Below are positions 1 through 5,989 of a stretch of 44,530 bases of DNA, in pieces. The stretch spans positions 1 to 44,530 of IMG/VR virus record IMGVR_UViG_3300031234_000017. One strand, given 5' to 3'. The stretch's first letter is position 1. Each line of letters opens with the position of its first letter. Under the pieces are notes generated by a model. It was not told the DNA's origin. It searched no databases and saw nothing but the letters and a program-made list of their open reading frames with translations. The stretch is from a virus. Both the position numbers and the translations under genes were made by a program.

Positions 1-111
1 CTAGCCGATCGGGTGGCGAAGATCGCCGATGACCATGTCGCGATCTTCCGTGCGCAGGACCCGTACATATGGGTTGCGGTATCCACCCTGCGCCCCAGCC
101 AGGAGGGGTGA
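1..111 (+). pseudogene. C-terminal fragment of the Cys-rich 163-aa protein, cut by the window edge
   Basis: Frame 1 is open from the first base and ends in TGA at 109-111. Its 36 residues are identical to the C-terminus of the minus-strand gene at 44010-44501 (both end in LRPSQEG). Only the tail is visible, so it could be a full second copy continuing off the left edge, a different protein sharing only this end, or a fragment. The stop lies 2 bases before the ATG at 114, so the two are translationally coupled, as in the right-hand copy. No function is recognised. Confidence 0.7.
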
Positions 112-117
112 GGATGG
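1..117 (+). repeat. 117-bp perfect inverted repeat, left copy
   Basis: These bases are identical, base for base, to the reverse complement of 44004-44120. The repeat spans the last 36 codons plus stop of a reading frame, a strong AGGAGGGG ribosome binding site and the next start codon; similarity stops one base into codon 2 of the following gene. The left limit coincides with the window edge, so the true repeat may be longer. It may be a real inverted duplication or may mark an assembly break at a repeat. Confidence 0.95.
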
Positions 118-605
118 CCCTGGAGCGCCTGAACCCGTTCTGCTCTGCATGCGAAGCCATTCCCGCATACGGCTACTGCAACCTCAAGGGATGTCCCATG
201 ACCCCACCCGACCCCCGCGCCGGTGAGGCGCTTGATGAACAGGCACTCGCCGATGCAGCGCAGGCCATCTCCGATCGCTGGGGATGGGTTCGCACGATCA
301 AGGCCATTCCTGCCGCGCGGGCGGTGGTGGAGTCCTACCTATCCCTTCTTCCCATCCCACAGGCCGTAGACTCCGGGGCGGCAATCGAAGTCTGTTCCGA
401 CTGCGATATTGCCAACTGTCGACACATACGCGAGCGCGCCCTGGCCGCAACGCCCGCGCCTGGGGTGCGGAAGGCAGCTTCGGATCTGCTGGACTTCGTT
501 TCGCTGCATGGCTATCTCTGGCCAAACCCGCAGAGGAGGCAGGTCGGAATGATCGCTGATCGCCTTTCCGCAGCCCTCTCCCAGGACAGCGGAGACGACG
601 GCTAA
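114..605 (+). CDS. Hypothetical Cys-rich early protein
   Basis: A 163-residue protein of unknown function. I chose the ATG at 114 because AGGAGGGGTGAGG lies directly upstream; the open frame extends back to 69 but without such a site. The N-terminus has a CxxC pair followed by two further cysteines (CSAC, then C and C within 20 residues), and a second cluster CSDCxxxxC lies near residues 105-115, so zinc binding is plausible. An internal ATG at 198 begins MTPPDPRAG, nearly identical to the start of the gene at 43562-43792, so the first 28 residues may be a fused leader. It is first in the visible rightward operon with the nuclease and DnaA-like genes. Confidence 0.7.
   Translation: MALERLNPFCSACEAIPAYGYCNLKGCPMTPPDPRAGEALDEQALADAAQAISDRWGWVRTIKAIPAARAVVESYLSLLPIPQAVDSGAAIEVCSDCDIANCRHIRERALAATPAPGVRKAASDLLDFVSLHGYLWPNPQRRQVGMIADRLSAALSQDSGDDG
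195..222 (+). repeat. 28-bp start-region repeat, left copy
   Basis: Matches the reverse complement of 43768-43795 at 27 of 28 positions (single C/T difference at 214). It covers an ATG and the codons for MTPPDPRA. Together with the 117-bp repeat it gives two colinear inverted blocks shared by the window ends, separated by 77 bp here and 208 bp at the right end. Confidence 0.8.
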
Positions 606-642
606 ATGACGCCCAAGCAGATGCGAGCGTTTGGCGGGTGAC

Positions 643-1026
643 ATGAGCAGAGATATTCCACCGCCATCCGAAAGCGCCATCCATCAGCACGTAATCTCAT
701 ATCTACGTGTTGCCCTTCCGCCCGGATCTCTGTTCTGGAGCACACCAAACGAATCGCGCCGATCGCTCGCAAACGCATCGCGCCTGAAGGCGCAGGGCAT
801 GACGGCGGGAGTTGGGGATATTTCCCTGCTGATTGCACCGAATGGTGCATATTATGAACTTGAAGTGAAATCTGCCATTGGACGGCAAACGCCACGGCAG
901 ATGGAGCGACAAAATCTAGTGCGAGAAGCCGGCGGAAGATATGCGGTCGTGCGATCGATCGAGGAGACGCACAATCAGCTTGTCGCTTGGAATATTCCGG
1001 TAAAGGCTAGGATGCAGTTGAAGTGA
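643..1026 (+). CDS. VRR-NUC domain nuclease
   Basis: A 127-residue protein resembling stand-alone phage VRR-NUC nucleases of the PD-(D/E)xK fold, which cut DNA in replication, repair or recombination. Visible family features are the GMTAGVGDI segment (residues 52-60, putative metal ligand D59), the strand YELEVKS (residues 71-77, E74 and K76 as the ExK part), and the downstream Q-rich helix followed by GGRYAVVRS. Size is typical for the stand-alone form. I prefer the ATG at 643; a TTG at 631 would add four residues. Its last bases overlap a GTG at 1023. Its neighbour is a DnaA-like protein, so a role in replication or DNA processing is likely. Confidence 0.85.
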   Translation: MSRDIPPPSESAIHQHVISYLRVALPPGSLFWSTPNESRRSLANASRLKAQGMTAGVGDISLLIAPNGAYYELEVKSAIGRQTPRQMERQNLVREAGGRYAVVRSIEETHNQLVAWNIPVKARMQLK

Positions 1027-1268
1027 CCGATATTCGTCAAGAGCGATATCGACAACATCGAAGGAGATGGGCTCTTCAGTGTTATCGCGTACTAGGAATC
1101 GGCCATCCGTTTCCGGCTGATGGAGGCCCGCATAAGGGCAGGATCGTAAATATAAAACGCAAGGGGAAAATATATGCTATCGGAACATCCGATCTTCAGC
1201 GGGAAGGCCCAGAAGGATCTGAGGCGGAAATACCCAGCGTTCCATCCAGTTATGACCAAGTCGGCTGA
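1023..1268 (+). CDS. Small hypothetical basic protein (doubtful)
   Basis: An 81-residue frame starting at a GTG that overlaps the nuclease stop in a GTGA arrangement, the coupling style used throughout this genome. The N-terminal half is rich in Arg and Lys (RQERYRQHRRR). Against it, the last 95 bp overlap the start of the DnaA-like gene at 1174, which has its own good ribosome binding site. It may be a short gene that ends inside its neighbour, or the real product may be shorter. No family recognised. Confidence 0.35.
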   Translation: MTDIRQERYRQHRRRWALQCYRVLGIGHPFPADGGPHKGRIVNIKRKGKIYAIGTSDLQREGPEGSEAEIPSVPSSYDQVG

Positions 1269-1602
1269 GCCCAGGAAGATTCCCGCGCTTCGCCAGTCTA
1301 CCGGGATGGGGCCGACAGCGCGGGCGATCATCCTATCTGTGTGCGATAAACACGGCGTAGATATCAACTCTTTAATACAGAACTGTCGCCATAAGCGCAT
1401 TGCCAGCGCAAGACGGGAGGCGATGTACGAGCTTTGGTGCGTCGAGGAAAACGGCAAGCCGGTCTATTCCATGGCCCGTATCGGCCGGATGTTGGGTGGC
1501 CGCGACAAGGACACAGTTTCCGAAGGGATTAAGACATTCCTAGCTCTACGCCTGAAATCTCAGGAAGATGTAGACGACGACCGTCTGTACGATAGGCCAT
1601 AA
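1174..1602 (+). CDS. DnaA domain IV-like DNA-binding protein
   Basis: A 142-residue protein whose residues about 50-125 resemble the C-terminal DNA-binding domain of the initiator DnaA: a helix with VCDKHGVDINSL, then a basic segment with RIASARREAMY, then the signature-like GGRDKDTV (residues 108-115), which in DnaA contacts the DnaA box. The AAA+ ATPase region of DnaA is absent, so it cannot be a complete initiator. It may bind DnaA-box-like sites in the phage origin, recruit host DnaA or helicase, or act as a regulator. The ATG at 1174 is preceded by AAGGGG at good spacing. It is the last gene of the visible rightward early operon and is followed directly by a hairpin terminator. Confidence 0.8.
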   Translation: MLSEHPIFSGKAQKDLRRKYPAFHPVMTKSAEPRKIPALRQSTGMGPTARAIILSVCDKHGVDINSLIQNCRHKRIASARREAMYELWCVEENGKPVYSMARIGRMLGGRDKDTVSEGIKTFLALRLKSQEDVDDDRLYDRP

Positions 1603-1606
1603 GAAA

Positions 1607-1630
1607 GGCCCTTGGAGAAACCCAAGGGCC
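1607..1630. terminator. Bidirectional hairpin between convergent genes
   Basis: GGCCCTTGG (1607-1615) pairs perfectly with CCAAGGGCC (1622-1630), a 9-bp stem with a 6-nt loop. It sits between the stop of the plus-strand DnaA-like gene (1602) and the stop of the minus-strand gene at 1656. Reading leftward the stem is followed by TTTCTT; reading rightward there is no clear T tract, so it should terminate better leftward. Confidence 0.7.
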
Positions 1631-1655
1631 CTATTGGTATGAGTCAGAAGGGGGA

Positions 1656-1958
1656 TTACGAAGTTGGAGCGCTGGGAGCCGGCGAAGTTCCAGGCGCACC
1701 AACGGCAGTCTGAAGTTGCTGGGTAACGGTGTTGATTTGTTGGGCGGCGGCCTCAAAGGCGGCATCATCGCCGTTGGCGTTGGCGGCAGTGAGCTGTTGG
1801 GTCAGGGCTTGGATGTCAGTGACGGCGCTGGCCACGGTGGTTTGAAGGCCGGTGATGGCAGCGGTCAGGTCAGCTTGTCCGGTCATGAGTTTTTCTACCT
1901 TCTGGTGAAGCGAGTGGAGGGATTCGGAAATGTCCCCCAGTCCGTGGAAACTGTGCAT
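1656..1958 (-). CDS. Small coiled-coil hypothetical protein
   Basis: A 100-residue protein, almost all predicted helix, with heptad-like Leu/Val/Ile spacing (LHSLHQKVEKLM, then repeated TAAITGLQ, VTDIQALTQQL and TQQLQTAV), followed by a Pro/Ala/Ser-rich tail. The start at 1958 is supported by CCAGGAG seven bases upstream; the frame extends to 2009 without that support. It is the only minus-strand gene between the two plus-strand groups at the left end. Short coiled-coil proteins of this kind are common in phages as unnamed virion or accessory proteins; no specific function can be given. Confidence 0.7.
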   Translation of the reverse strand: MHSFHGLGDISESLHSLHQKVEKLMTGQADLTAAITGLQTTVASAVTDIQALTQQLTAANANGDDAAFEAAAQQINTVTQQLQTAVGAPGTSPAPSAPTS

Positions 1959-1997
1959 ATTGTGACTCCTGGGGCGACGGGACGAAACTAGCCGTAT

Positions 1998-2033
1998 TTG
2001 ACAAATCATGCTAGCTTGAGCGTACCAAGCTAG
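1998..2033 (+). promoter_or_regulatory. Candidate promoter element with operator-like palindrome
   Basis: A perfect TTGACA (1998-2003) is followed by an 8-bp inverted repeat, CTAGCTTG (2011-2018) and CAAGCTAG (2026-2033), separated by 7 bases. It lies in the 84-bp divergent gap between the minus-strand gene starting at 1958 and the spanin gene at 2043. No good -10 box is seen at 16-18 bp, so the palindrome may be an operator or a leader hairpin rather than part of a classical sigma-70 promoter. Confidence 0.4.
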
Positions 2034-2042
2034 GGAAACGAT

Positions 2043-2366
2043 ATGCTCGCCATTTTGGGGGCCATCCCCGTCATCGGTAAACTGCTAGCGTGGATCTGGA
2101 GCCTGTTCGTCAAGCCTAAGCCTGTTGATCCGACCGCAGAGGAACTGGCCGCCAGTAACGCTACGGCTCAAACAGAACTAGCAGAGGAGAGAGTCGCAGA
2201 TGCAACTCGCCAACAGACCCAATCTGCTGTTGCCTACGAAACGTCATCCGTTGATCAAAAGATCAGTGCTGCTGAGTCTGCCCCTGCTCCTAGCGGCGTG
2301 CGCTTCAACCCAAACGCCCCCGGTTCAGCCAGCATTTTCACTGGCGACGATGGCGACCGCGGCTGA
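2043..2366 (+). CDS. Probable inner-membrane spanin (Rz-like)
   Basis: A 107-residue protein with one N-terminal membrane segment (about residues 2-23, ending in WIWSLFVK) followed by a soluble helical region rich in Ala, Glu and Gln (about residues 32-80) that looks like a periplasmic coiled coil, then a Pro/Gly-rich tail. This is the layout of i-spanins, which join an outer-membrane lipoprotein across the periplasm and fuse the membranes in the last step of lysis. The key support is the lipoprotein gene that starts inside it in another frame at 2200. It lies on the strand opposite to the holin and endolysin genes. Assignment rests on architecture, not on recognised sequence identity. Confidence 0.65.
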   Translation: MLAILGAIPVIGKLLAWIWSLFVKPKPVDPTAEELAASNATAQTELAEERVADATRQQTQSAVAYETSSVDQKISAAESAPAPSGVRFNPNAPGSASIFTGDDGDRG

Positions 2367-2520
2367 CTGTCCCGCGCCGCCGCCACAGGCGATCTGCAAT
2401 CTTCCAGTCATGACATTTAGCAGTTCTGGCGACACTGCTGCTACGGCCGCGGAGGTCCAGGTATTTCGTAAGGCCCAATCCAGCGCCTGCCCATGGCTCT
2501 ATCCCGCGCCCCCGAAATGA
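2200..2520 (+). CDS. Probable outer-membrane lipoprotein spanin (Rz1-like)
   Basis: A 106-residue protein with a basic N-region (TKRHPLIKR), a hydrophobic core and a clear lipobox LLAAC with the acylation cysteine at residue 34; the mature part is short and Pro-rich (TQTPPVQP, CPAPPPQA). It starts 157 bases into the upstream gene in another frame and extends 154 bases past its end, the overlapping Rz/Rz1 arrangement of two-component spanins. The start at 2200 has a GAGAGAG site upstream. It would be exported by Sec, lipidated and sorted to the outer membrane, pairing with the product of 2043-2366. The mature domain has four further cysteines, which is unusual for a small Rz1. Confidence 0.7.
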   Translation: MQLANRPNLLLPTKRHPLIKRSVLLSLPLLLAACASTQTPPVQPAFSLATMATAADCPAPPPQAICNLPVMTFSSSGDTAATAAEVQVFRKAQSSACPWLYPAPPK

Positions 2521-3038
2521 AACGCTGGCGCTGGCTCTCATCCAAATGGTCAAGCGTTAAGGATCATCTCAGAGGCGTTCGCGCCTATTTCACTACCCCC
2601 ATGCTCATGCCGCCACCTGCGGCCACCCTAGCACCGCCGCCCGTGGCGACTGCCAAACCTGAGGAAGATATGACCGACATTCTGCAAGCCGTGGAGGGTG
2701 CGGCCGTCACCCTGTGGGACAAGATCAAGGCATGGATCGGCGGCGAAGTGCAGACCGTTTCGGTTGTGCTATCAGCCGACGAACAGGCGCTCCTCTCGCT
2801 GTTTCAGCCGTTGCTGGCCAGCGCCGAAGCGAGTGCGCTGCAAGACCTGCTGACCTTCATCCGTGGGGTCCTCACCACCACGCCGGCTCAATCCTCACTC
2901 GATGCCTGGGAGACCATCATCCTGCAGGGCCTGGAGAAGCTGGGTGGCGAACTAGCGACGCTCGCCAAGAGCCTGGGATCAAATGTCCTGCAGGGTCTGA
3001 TCGCCTTCACGCTGGCGGCGCTGCCCAAGTCGGCGTAG
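2517..3038 (+). CDS. Hypothetical helical protein after the spanins
   Basis: A 173-residue protein if the ATG at 2517 is used, which overlaps the spanin stop as ATGA. The N-terminal 30 residues are basic and aromatic, followed by a Pro/Ala-rich linker (about 28-50). An internal ATG at 2670 has a better site (GAGGAAGAT) and begins MTDILQAVEG, so the real protein may be 122 residues. The C-terminal part is predicted helix with amphipathic repeats (LLSLFQPLL, LQDLLTFIRGVL, LQGLIAFTLAALP). No enzyme motif is visible. Position after the spanins suggests either a lysis accessory or an unrelated late protein. Confidence 0.65.
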   Translation: MKRWRWLSSKWSSVKDHLRGVRAYFTTPMLMPPPAATLAPPPVATAKPEEDMTDILQAVEGAAVTLWDKIKAWIGGEVQTVSVVLSADEQALLSLFQPLLASAEASALQDLLTFIRGVLTTTPAQSSLDAWETIILQGLEKLGGELATLAKSLGSNVLQGLIAFTLAALPKSA

Positions 3039-3052
3039 GATTTCCTCACTCG

Positions 3053-3078
3053 GAGGCCGTTCACGCAAGGCCGGCCTC
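3053..3078. terminator. Possible hairpin terminator
   Basis: GAGGCCG (3053-3059) pairs with CGGCCTC (3072-3078), a 7-bp GC-rich stem with a 12-nt loop, placed 15 bases after the stop of the gene ending at 3038. There is no T tract in the plus direction, so it may be a weak or factor-dependent terminator, or only an mRNA 3' structure. Confidence 0.4.
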
Positions 3079-3142
3079 TGAGGGCAATAGCGGGCCGCGG
3101 AGCGTAGTCTATGACACTTCGCGGTCTTTCTATGTTGATATC

Positions 3143-3155
3143 GGAATATAATTCC
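3143..3155 (+). promoter_or_regulatory. Candidate -10 region inside a palindrome
   Basis: GGAATATAATTCC contains a perfect TATAAT (3147-3152) and is itself an inverted repeat with 5-bp arms. It lies about 50 bases upstream of the gene at 3202, which has its own AGGAG site. No convincing -35 box is present at 16-18 bp, so an activator or a phage-specific factor may be needed. Confidence 0.4.
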
Positions 3156-3201
3156 AGTATTCTCCGGCCATCCGATCAACGGATAAAGCAGGAGAACTAC
3201 T

Positions 3202-3519
3202 ATGATGATAGTTAAAATTATGGGCGGAGATTCCTATGACGATGGATCGACAACATCCACGTTTACGCTTCATGCAGGCGTAAAATCCGTCACTTTCAGC
3301 CGTGGCAGTTATGGTCTAGGAATGGTCGCAGAGAACAATCCGACGGCGCATATACTGTTCGAGGATGGATCGCAAGAAGATTTCTTTGTCCCTGGAAATG
3401 CCTATGTGATGAACTCTCAGGGTAAAACGATATCGTCGTGGGGTGGATTGGCTTATATAGGTCAGCCGACACCCGATGATCCGGAAGCATCCGATGGTCC
3501 GGAAGATCGTCGTATCTAG
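3202..3519 (+). CDS. Hypothetical small protein, possibly separately expressed
   Basis: A 105-residue protein of mixed beta-type composition with an acidic C-terminus (PTPDDPEASDGPEDRR). The start is well supported by GCAGGAG a few bases upstream and a candidate TATAAT further up. No signal peptide, membrane segment or catalytic motif is visible. It stands alone, with 163 bp of non-coding sequence before it and a tRNA just after it, and is more AT-rich than its neighbours, so it may be a recently acquired single-gene cargo (moron-like). Function unknown. Confidence 0.65.
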   Translation: MMIVKIMGGDSYDDGSTTSTFTLHAGVKSVTFSRGSYGLGMVAENNPTAHILFEDGSQEDFFVPGNAYVMNSQGKTISSWGGLAYIGQPTPDDPEASDGPEDRRI

Positions 3520-3530
3520 GTACAATTCGG

Positions 3531-3603
3531 ATCGGGGTAGCTCAATGGTTAGAGCCGACCGCTCATAACGGTCTGGTTGCAGGTTCAAGTCCCGCCCCCG
3601 ATA
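3531..3603 (+). tRNA. tRNA-Met (CAT anticodon)
   Basis: A complete cloverleaf: acceptor ATCGGGG (3531-3537) pairs with CCCCGAT (3596-3602), D-arm GCTC/GAGC with an 8-nt loop containing GG, anticodon stem GACCG/CGGTC with loop CTCATAA (CAT at 3564-3566), 5-nt variable loop, T-arm GCAGG/CCCGC with loop TTCAAGT, discriminator A at 3603. The T stem has one A:C mismatch. The next bases are CCG, so CCA is not encoded. The body resembles elongator tRNA-Met, but a CAT anticodon can also mark a tRNA-Ile2 modified by TilS. Confidence 0.9.
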
Positions 3604-3613
3604 CCGATTCTAT

Positions 3614-4081
3614 TTAAACCTGATAGACCCCAGTCGCCATCTGGGTCGACAGTCTAGCCGCCCGAGTGTGGATATCCTTGTACCACTGGGTCATAACGCC
3701 TGGCGCGTTCCACAACATGTCGTGTGCGCATAGTTCATAGTTCCCCGCCTGAGCGGAGGCGATCGTCTGCGTGAAGTTCAGGAACCGATTTACACCCAAA
3801 TTGAAGCACATCTCCGCGAACACATCGAAGCGCGGCGGACTGAGATGCGGCGTCCAGTCCAAATGCGCCACCAGGCCATTGATGGCCGTCTGGGCATCCT
3901 CCGCCAGCCACTGCTCAGCCTGAGCGAAAGTGCAGCGCTGTCCCGGCTCTACGCCAACCGCATGTCCGTACCCGATGGTATAAGGCTTGCCGTGGGTATT
4001 AGGATCAGCGTAGGCCGTTAGCTCTGGTCCTCCCTCACCTAGCCGCAGGGATGCCAGCAGCTTTAGGCTAGGGGTGATCAT
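3614..4081 (-). CDS. Endolysin, GH24 lysozyme (T4-type muramidase)
   Basis: A 155-residue protein that hydrolyses the glycan strands of peptidoglycan. The GH24 signature is at the N-terminus: catalytic E16 in LGEGGPELTAYAD, D26, and T35 in YTIGYGHAVG, matching the E-D-T triad of T4 lysozyme. A second family region, FDVFAEMCFNLGVNRFLNF, lies near residues 84-103. It has no signal peptide or N-terminal membrane anchor, so release to the periplasm depends on a holin. Its ATG overlaps the stop of the upstream holin gene as ATGA, the classical holin-endolysin pair. It ends about 10 bases from the convergent tRNA. Confidence 0.93.
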   Translation of the reverse strand: MITPSLKLLASLRLGEGGPELTAYADPNTHGKPYTIGYGHAVGVEPGQRCTFAQAEQWLAEDAQTAINGLVAHLDWTPHLSPPRFDVFAEMCFNLGVNRFLNFTQTIASAQAGNYELCAHDMLWNAPGVMTQWYKDIHTRAARLSTQMATGVYQV

Positions 4082-4368
4082 GCCGACCCCTTAACTGAAG
4101 GCGCAGGTACGGTTTCCGGGGGCGGCGCGTTGATAGCTGCTACGATAGTCTTTTGGTTACTGTGCTCATGAATCCATGTCCATCCAAAGGACACGAACCA
4201 CAGGACAGCAGAGATCCCTAGCGACACGAACATAGCTTGCTGGTTGCTCTGGATCACGCCATAGCCGGTCAGGGCCGTAGCAGCGGCCGTAAGCCCCTTC
4301 TGCGCCACAGCTCGAATGAGCGCATCGACGAAACTCGGGACCGGAATCGAAGAGGTGTTATCGTTCAT
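4078..4368 (-). CDS. Putative holin
   Basis: A 96-residue membrane protein with a strong transmembrane segment at about residues 45-68 (MFVSLGISAVLWFVSFGW) and a weaker hydrophobic stretch before it (about 26-40), then a charged/Pro-rich cytoplasmic-type tail. Size, membrane layout and direct overlap with the endolysin start support a holin that makes the hole through which the endolysin escapes. No specific holin family is recognised. The start at 4368 shares its A with the upstream stop (TGATG). Confidence 0.7.
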   Translation of the reverse strand: MNDNTSSIPVPSFVDALIRAVAQKGLTAAATALTGYGVIQSNQQAMFVSLGISAVLWFVSFGWTWIHEHSNQKTIVAAINAPPPETVPAPSVKGSA

Positions 4369-4958
4369 CAGTCTTCTCCGACGTTGAGCGGAATGTGCAG
4401 CAGCTTGAGCACGACGCCAAGCGCCTTATTGCCCTGCGTCAGAACGAGGATAGAGGCCCCCAAGAAAGCCAACAGGCCAGCCCCCTTGCCGACCTTGCCA
4501 TCCATCTTGGCCCCCTCCGCCGCCCCCCTGGCTGCGCCCTCAGTAGCCGCCTTGACGTCTTCTGACTTGGAGCTGTCTACCCGTCGCATCACTTCATCCA
4601 CCAAGCCCTTGGCTTCCTTGATCCGCGTGTCGAGCTCGCGATAGGTGTTGGTCTGCGTAGCGAGAATCTCAGAGGTAGTGTTCTCAACTCGGCGTGCGTG
4701 GCGCTCATGGTCCGAACGAAGCGTCTCCAGCGCTTCCGCAGTCTCAGCGTTTCGCTTGACGTTCTCGCTTGCACGAGCGTCTTGCCTCCGCATATGGTCC
4801 AGAACTTCTGACAGGGTGCTAGCCATCTCATCGACCTTGATGATAAGCGGCCTGAGGTCTGGCGCGTCTCGGGGGCGTGGTGGATTCGTCACTGACCTAC
4901 GCGCTCCCCTTATCTGGCGTGGACTGCCTGCCGGGGCCGTATGGACCGCAACCTGCAC
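4368..4958 (-). CDS. Coiled-coil protein with C-terminal membrane anchor
   Basis: A 196-residue protein with a basic, Pro-rich N-terminus (to about 40), a long charged helical region typical of a coiled coil (about 42-125), an Ala/Gly-rich segment, and one hydrophobic C-terminal segment (about 160-176). Translation from the GTG at 4958 fits the short gap after the upstream stop; an internal ATG at 4826 (MASTLSEV) would remove the basic extension. It sits directly upstream of the holin. The layout resembles lysis-regulating or membrane-tethered phage proteins, but no homolog is recognised. Confidence 0.7.
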   Translation of the reverse strand: MQVAVHTAPAGSPRQIRGARRSVTNPPRPRDAPDLRPLIIKVDEMASTLSEVLDHMRRQDARASENVKRNAETAEALETLRSDHERHARRVENTTSEILATQTNTYRELDTRIKEAKGLVDEVMRRVDSSKSEDVKAATEGAARGAAEGAKMDGKVGKGAGLLAFLGASILVLTQGNKALGVVLKLLHIPLNVGED

Positions 4959-4961
4959 AGT

Positions 4962-5177
4962 TTAATTCTCCGTGTTTCCGTCAGCACTAACCAACGTTAC
5001 ACCTAGCTTTTGCGCGATAGCCTTTTGGTTGGCTGACAAAACCACCTCAACCTTATGCCGCGCCGCTAGAGATTGGGCGCGCTCCATATCCAGGTGGATC
5101 GCTAGAAACACCACACAAACGAAGATCCAGCCCATGATGACCAGAGAGCGCAGATCATGATCGTCTAACTCCGGCAT
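4962..5177 (-). CDS. Small single-pass membrane protein in the lysis block
   Basis: A 71-residue protein starting at the ATG at 5177, chosen for its strong AAGGAAGGAG site; the open frame extends further upstream but inside the preceding gene. One transmembrane helix is seen at about residues 13-32 (SLVIMGWIFVCVVFLAIHL), preceded by an acidic N-terminus and followed by an amphipathic helical tail. Topology would suit a small holin, antiholin or i-spanin-like partner. It overlaps the upstream membrane protein gene by 13 bases. Confidence 0.7.
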   Translation of the reverse strand: MPELDDHDLRSLVIMGWIFVCVVFLAIHLDMERAQSLAARHKVEVVLSANQKAIAQKLGVTLVSADGNTEN

Positions 5178-5653
5178 TTCGGCTCCTTCCTTTCCGCGCC
5201 ACCACGATGCCAATAATGACTGACAGGAGCAGGAAACATCCTCCGGAGTATACCAATGGCGACATGGACACGTGGACCTCCCGCTACAAGGGCGATTTGC
5301 ATCCATGCTACCACATTTAGACCGACCTGTAGGATGTAGCGTCTATGATCCGTATGAGGACCGCGGTCATAGGCCGTATGGCCGGTTGTCTGCGCTACGA
5401 AGCTAACCGCTAAGAGCAGTAGCCAGTTCGATGGCCATTGCGACCACATCAGAATGCAGGTCACTCCTACCAGCAGGTCGAGAGCCGGACCTACTGCGAT
5501 AGCCGCATCTGGACCGATGAAGAGATAAGCGGCCATGCAGATCATCCACATGGCCGCCATCATCGACCCGCAGAAACGTTCTGTGAGATGGCCCTGGAAA
5601 CTGGCAACAGCCAGCAAGAGCACACACAGACCGAAAGCTGCAGATACTATCAT
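5165..5653 (-). CDS. Multi-pass membrane protein
   Basis: A 162-residue protein with four or five predicted transmembrane helices (about residues 1-19, 28-47, 52-70, 75-90 and 112-128) and a basic, His-containing C-terminus. I chose the ATG at 5653 because it overlaps the upstream stop as TGATG; the longer open frame to 5857 is an Arg-rich shadow of the preceding gene. Phage lysis regions often carry such small membrane proteins next to the holin. Function unknown; a holin-like or superinfection-related membrane role is possible but not shown. Confidence 0.7.
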   Translation of the reverse strand: MIVSAAFGLCVLLLAVASFQGHLTERFCGSMMAAMWMICMAAYLFIGPDAAIAVGPALDLLVGVTCILMWSQWPSNWLLLLAVSFVAQTTGHTAYDRGPHTDHRRYILQVGLNVVAWMQIALVAGGPRVHVAIGILRRMFPAPVSHYWHRGGAERKEPKCRS

Positions 5654-5880
5654 CAGGCCGGATTCTTCGGCGTGCCGCCGTCTTCCGGCTGCGGCGTCCC
5701 GGCAACCGCGCCTACCGAGGCGGCGTCCTCGGCGGACAGCGCCTGGTTGGCGACGGTGTTGAGCTGTCGGTGGAGCAGCGCAGCGTGCTGCGTCAGCAGG
5801 GGGTCGCAGAGGCGCTGGGCGTCGGCGTCGAGCGCGAGGACGGTGCGGCGGACGCACTGGGCGAGGGTAAGGTTGTTCAT
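5653..5880 (-). CDS. Small hypothetical helical protein
   Basis: A 75-residue protein with a helical N-terminal region (CVRRTVLALDADAQRL and LLHRQLNTVANQ) and an acidic, Pro/Gly-rich tail. The ATG at 5880 is preceded by AAAAGGAAT. It is the first gene after the large fibre-like gene, following a 109-bp gap, and is coupled to the multi-pass membrane protein by a TGATG overlap. No domain is recognised. Confidence 0.6.
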   Translation of the reverse strand: MNNLTLAQCVRRTVLALDADAQRLCDPLLTQHAALLHRQLNTVANQALSAEDAASVGAVAGTPQPEDGGTPKNPA

Positions 5881-5989
5881 GTAGATTATATTCCTTTTCT
5901 CTTTTAAGAGCTGACGCGGGCGGTGAGTTCGCCGAGGGAGAACTGGAGGGAAGGGACTTAAGTGGTGTTCAGTGTGGGTTCCTGTTGGA

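Noticed and set aside
3531-3603. tRNA as phage attachment site
   Set aside because: No integrase is found, and no repeat of the tRNA 3' end is apparent in the window.
5654-5857. Arg-rich 68-codon extension of the multi-pass membrane protein
   Set aside because: It is the out-of-frame reading of the upstream 75-residue gene; the TGATG start at 5653 is better.
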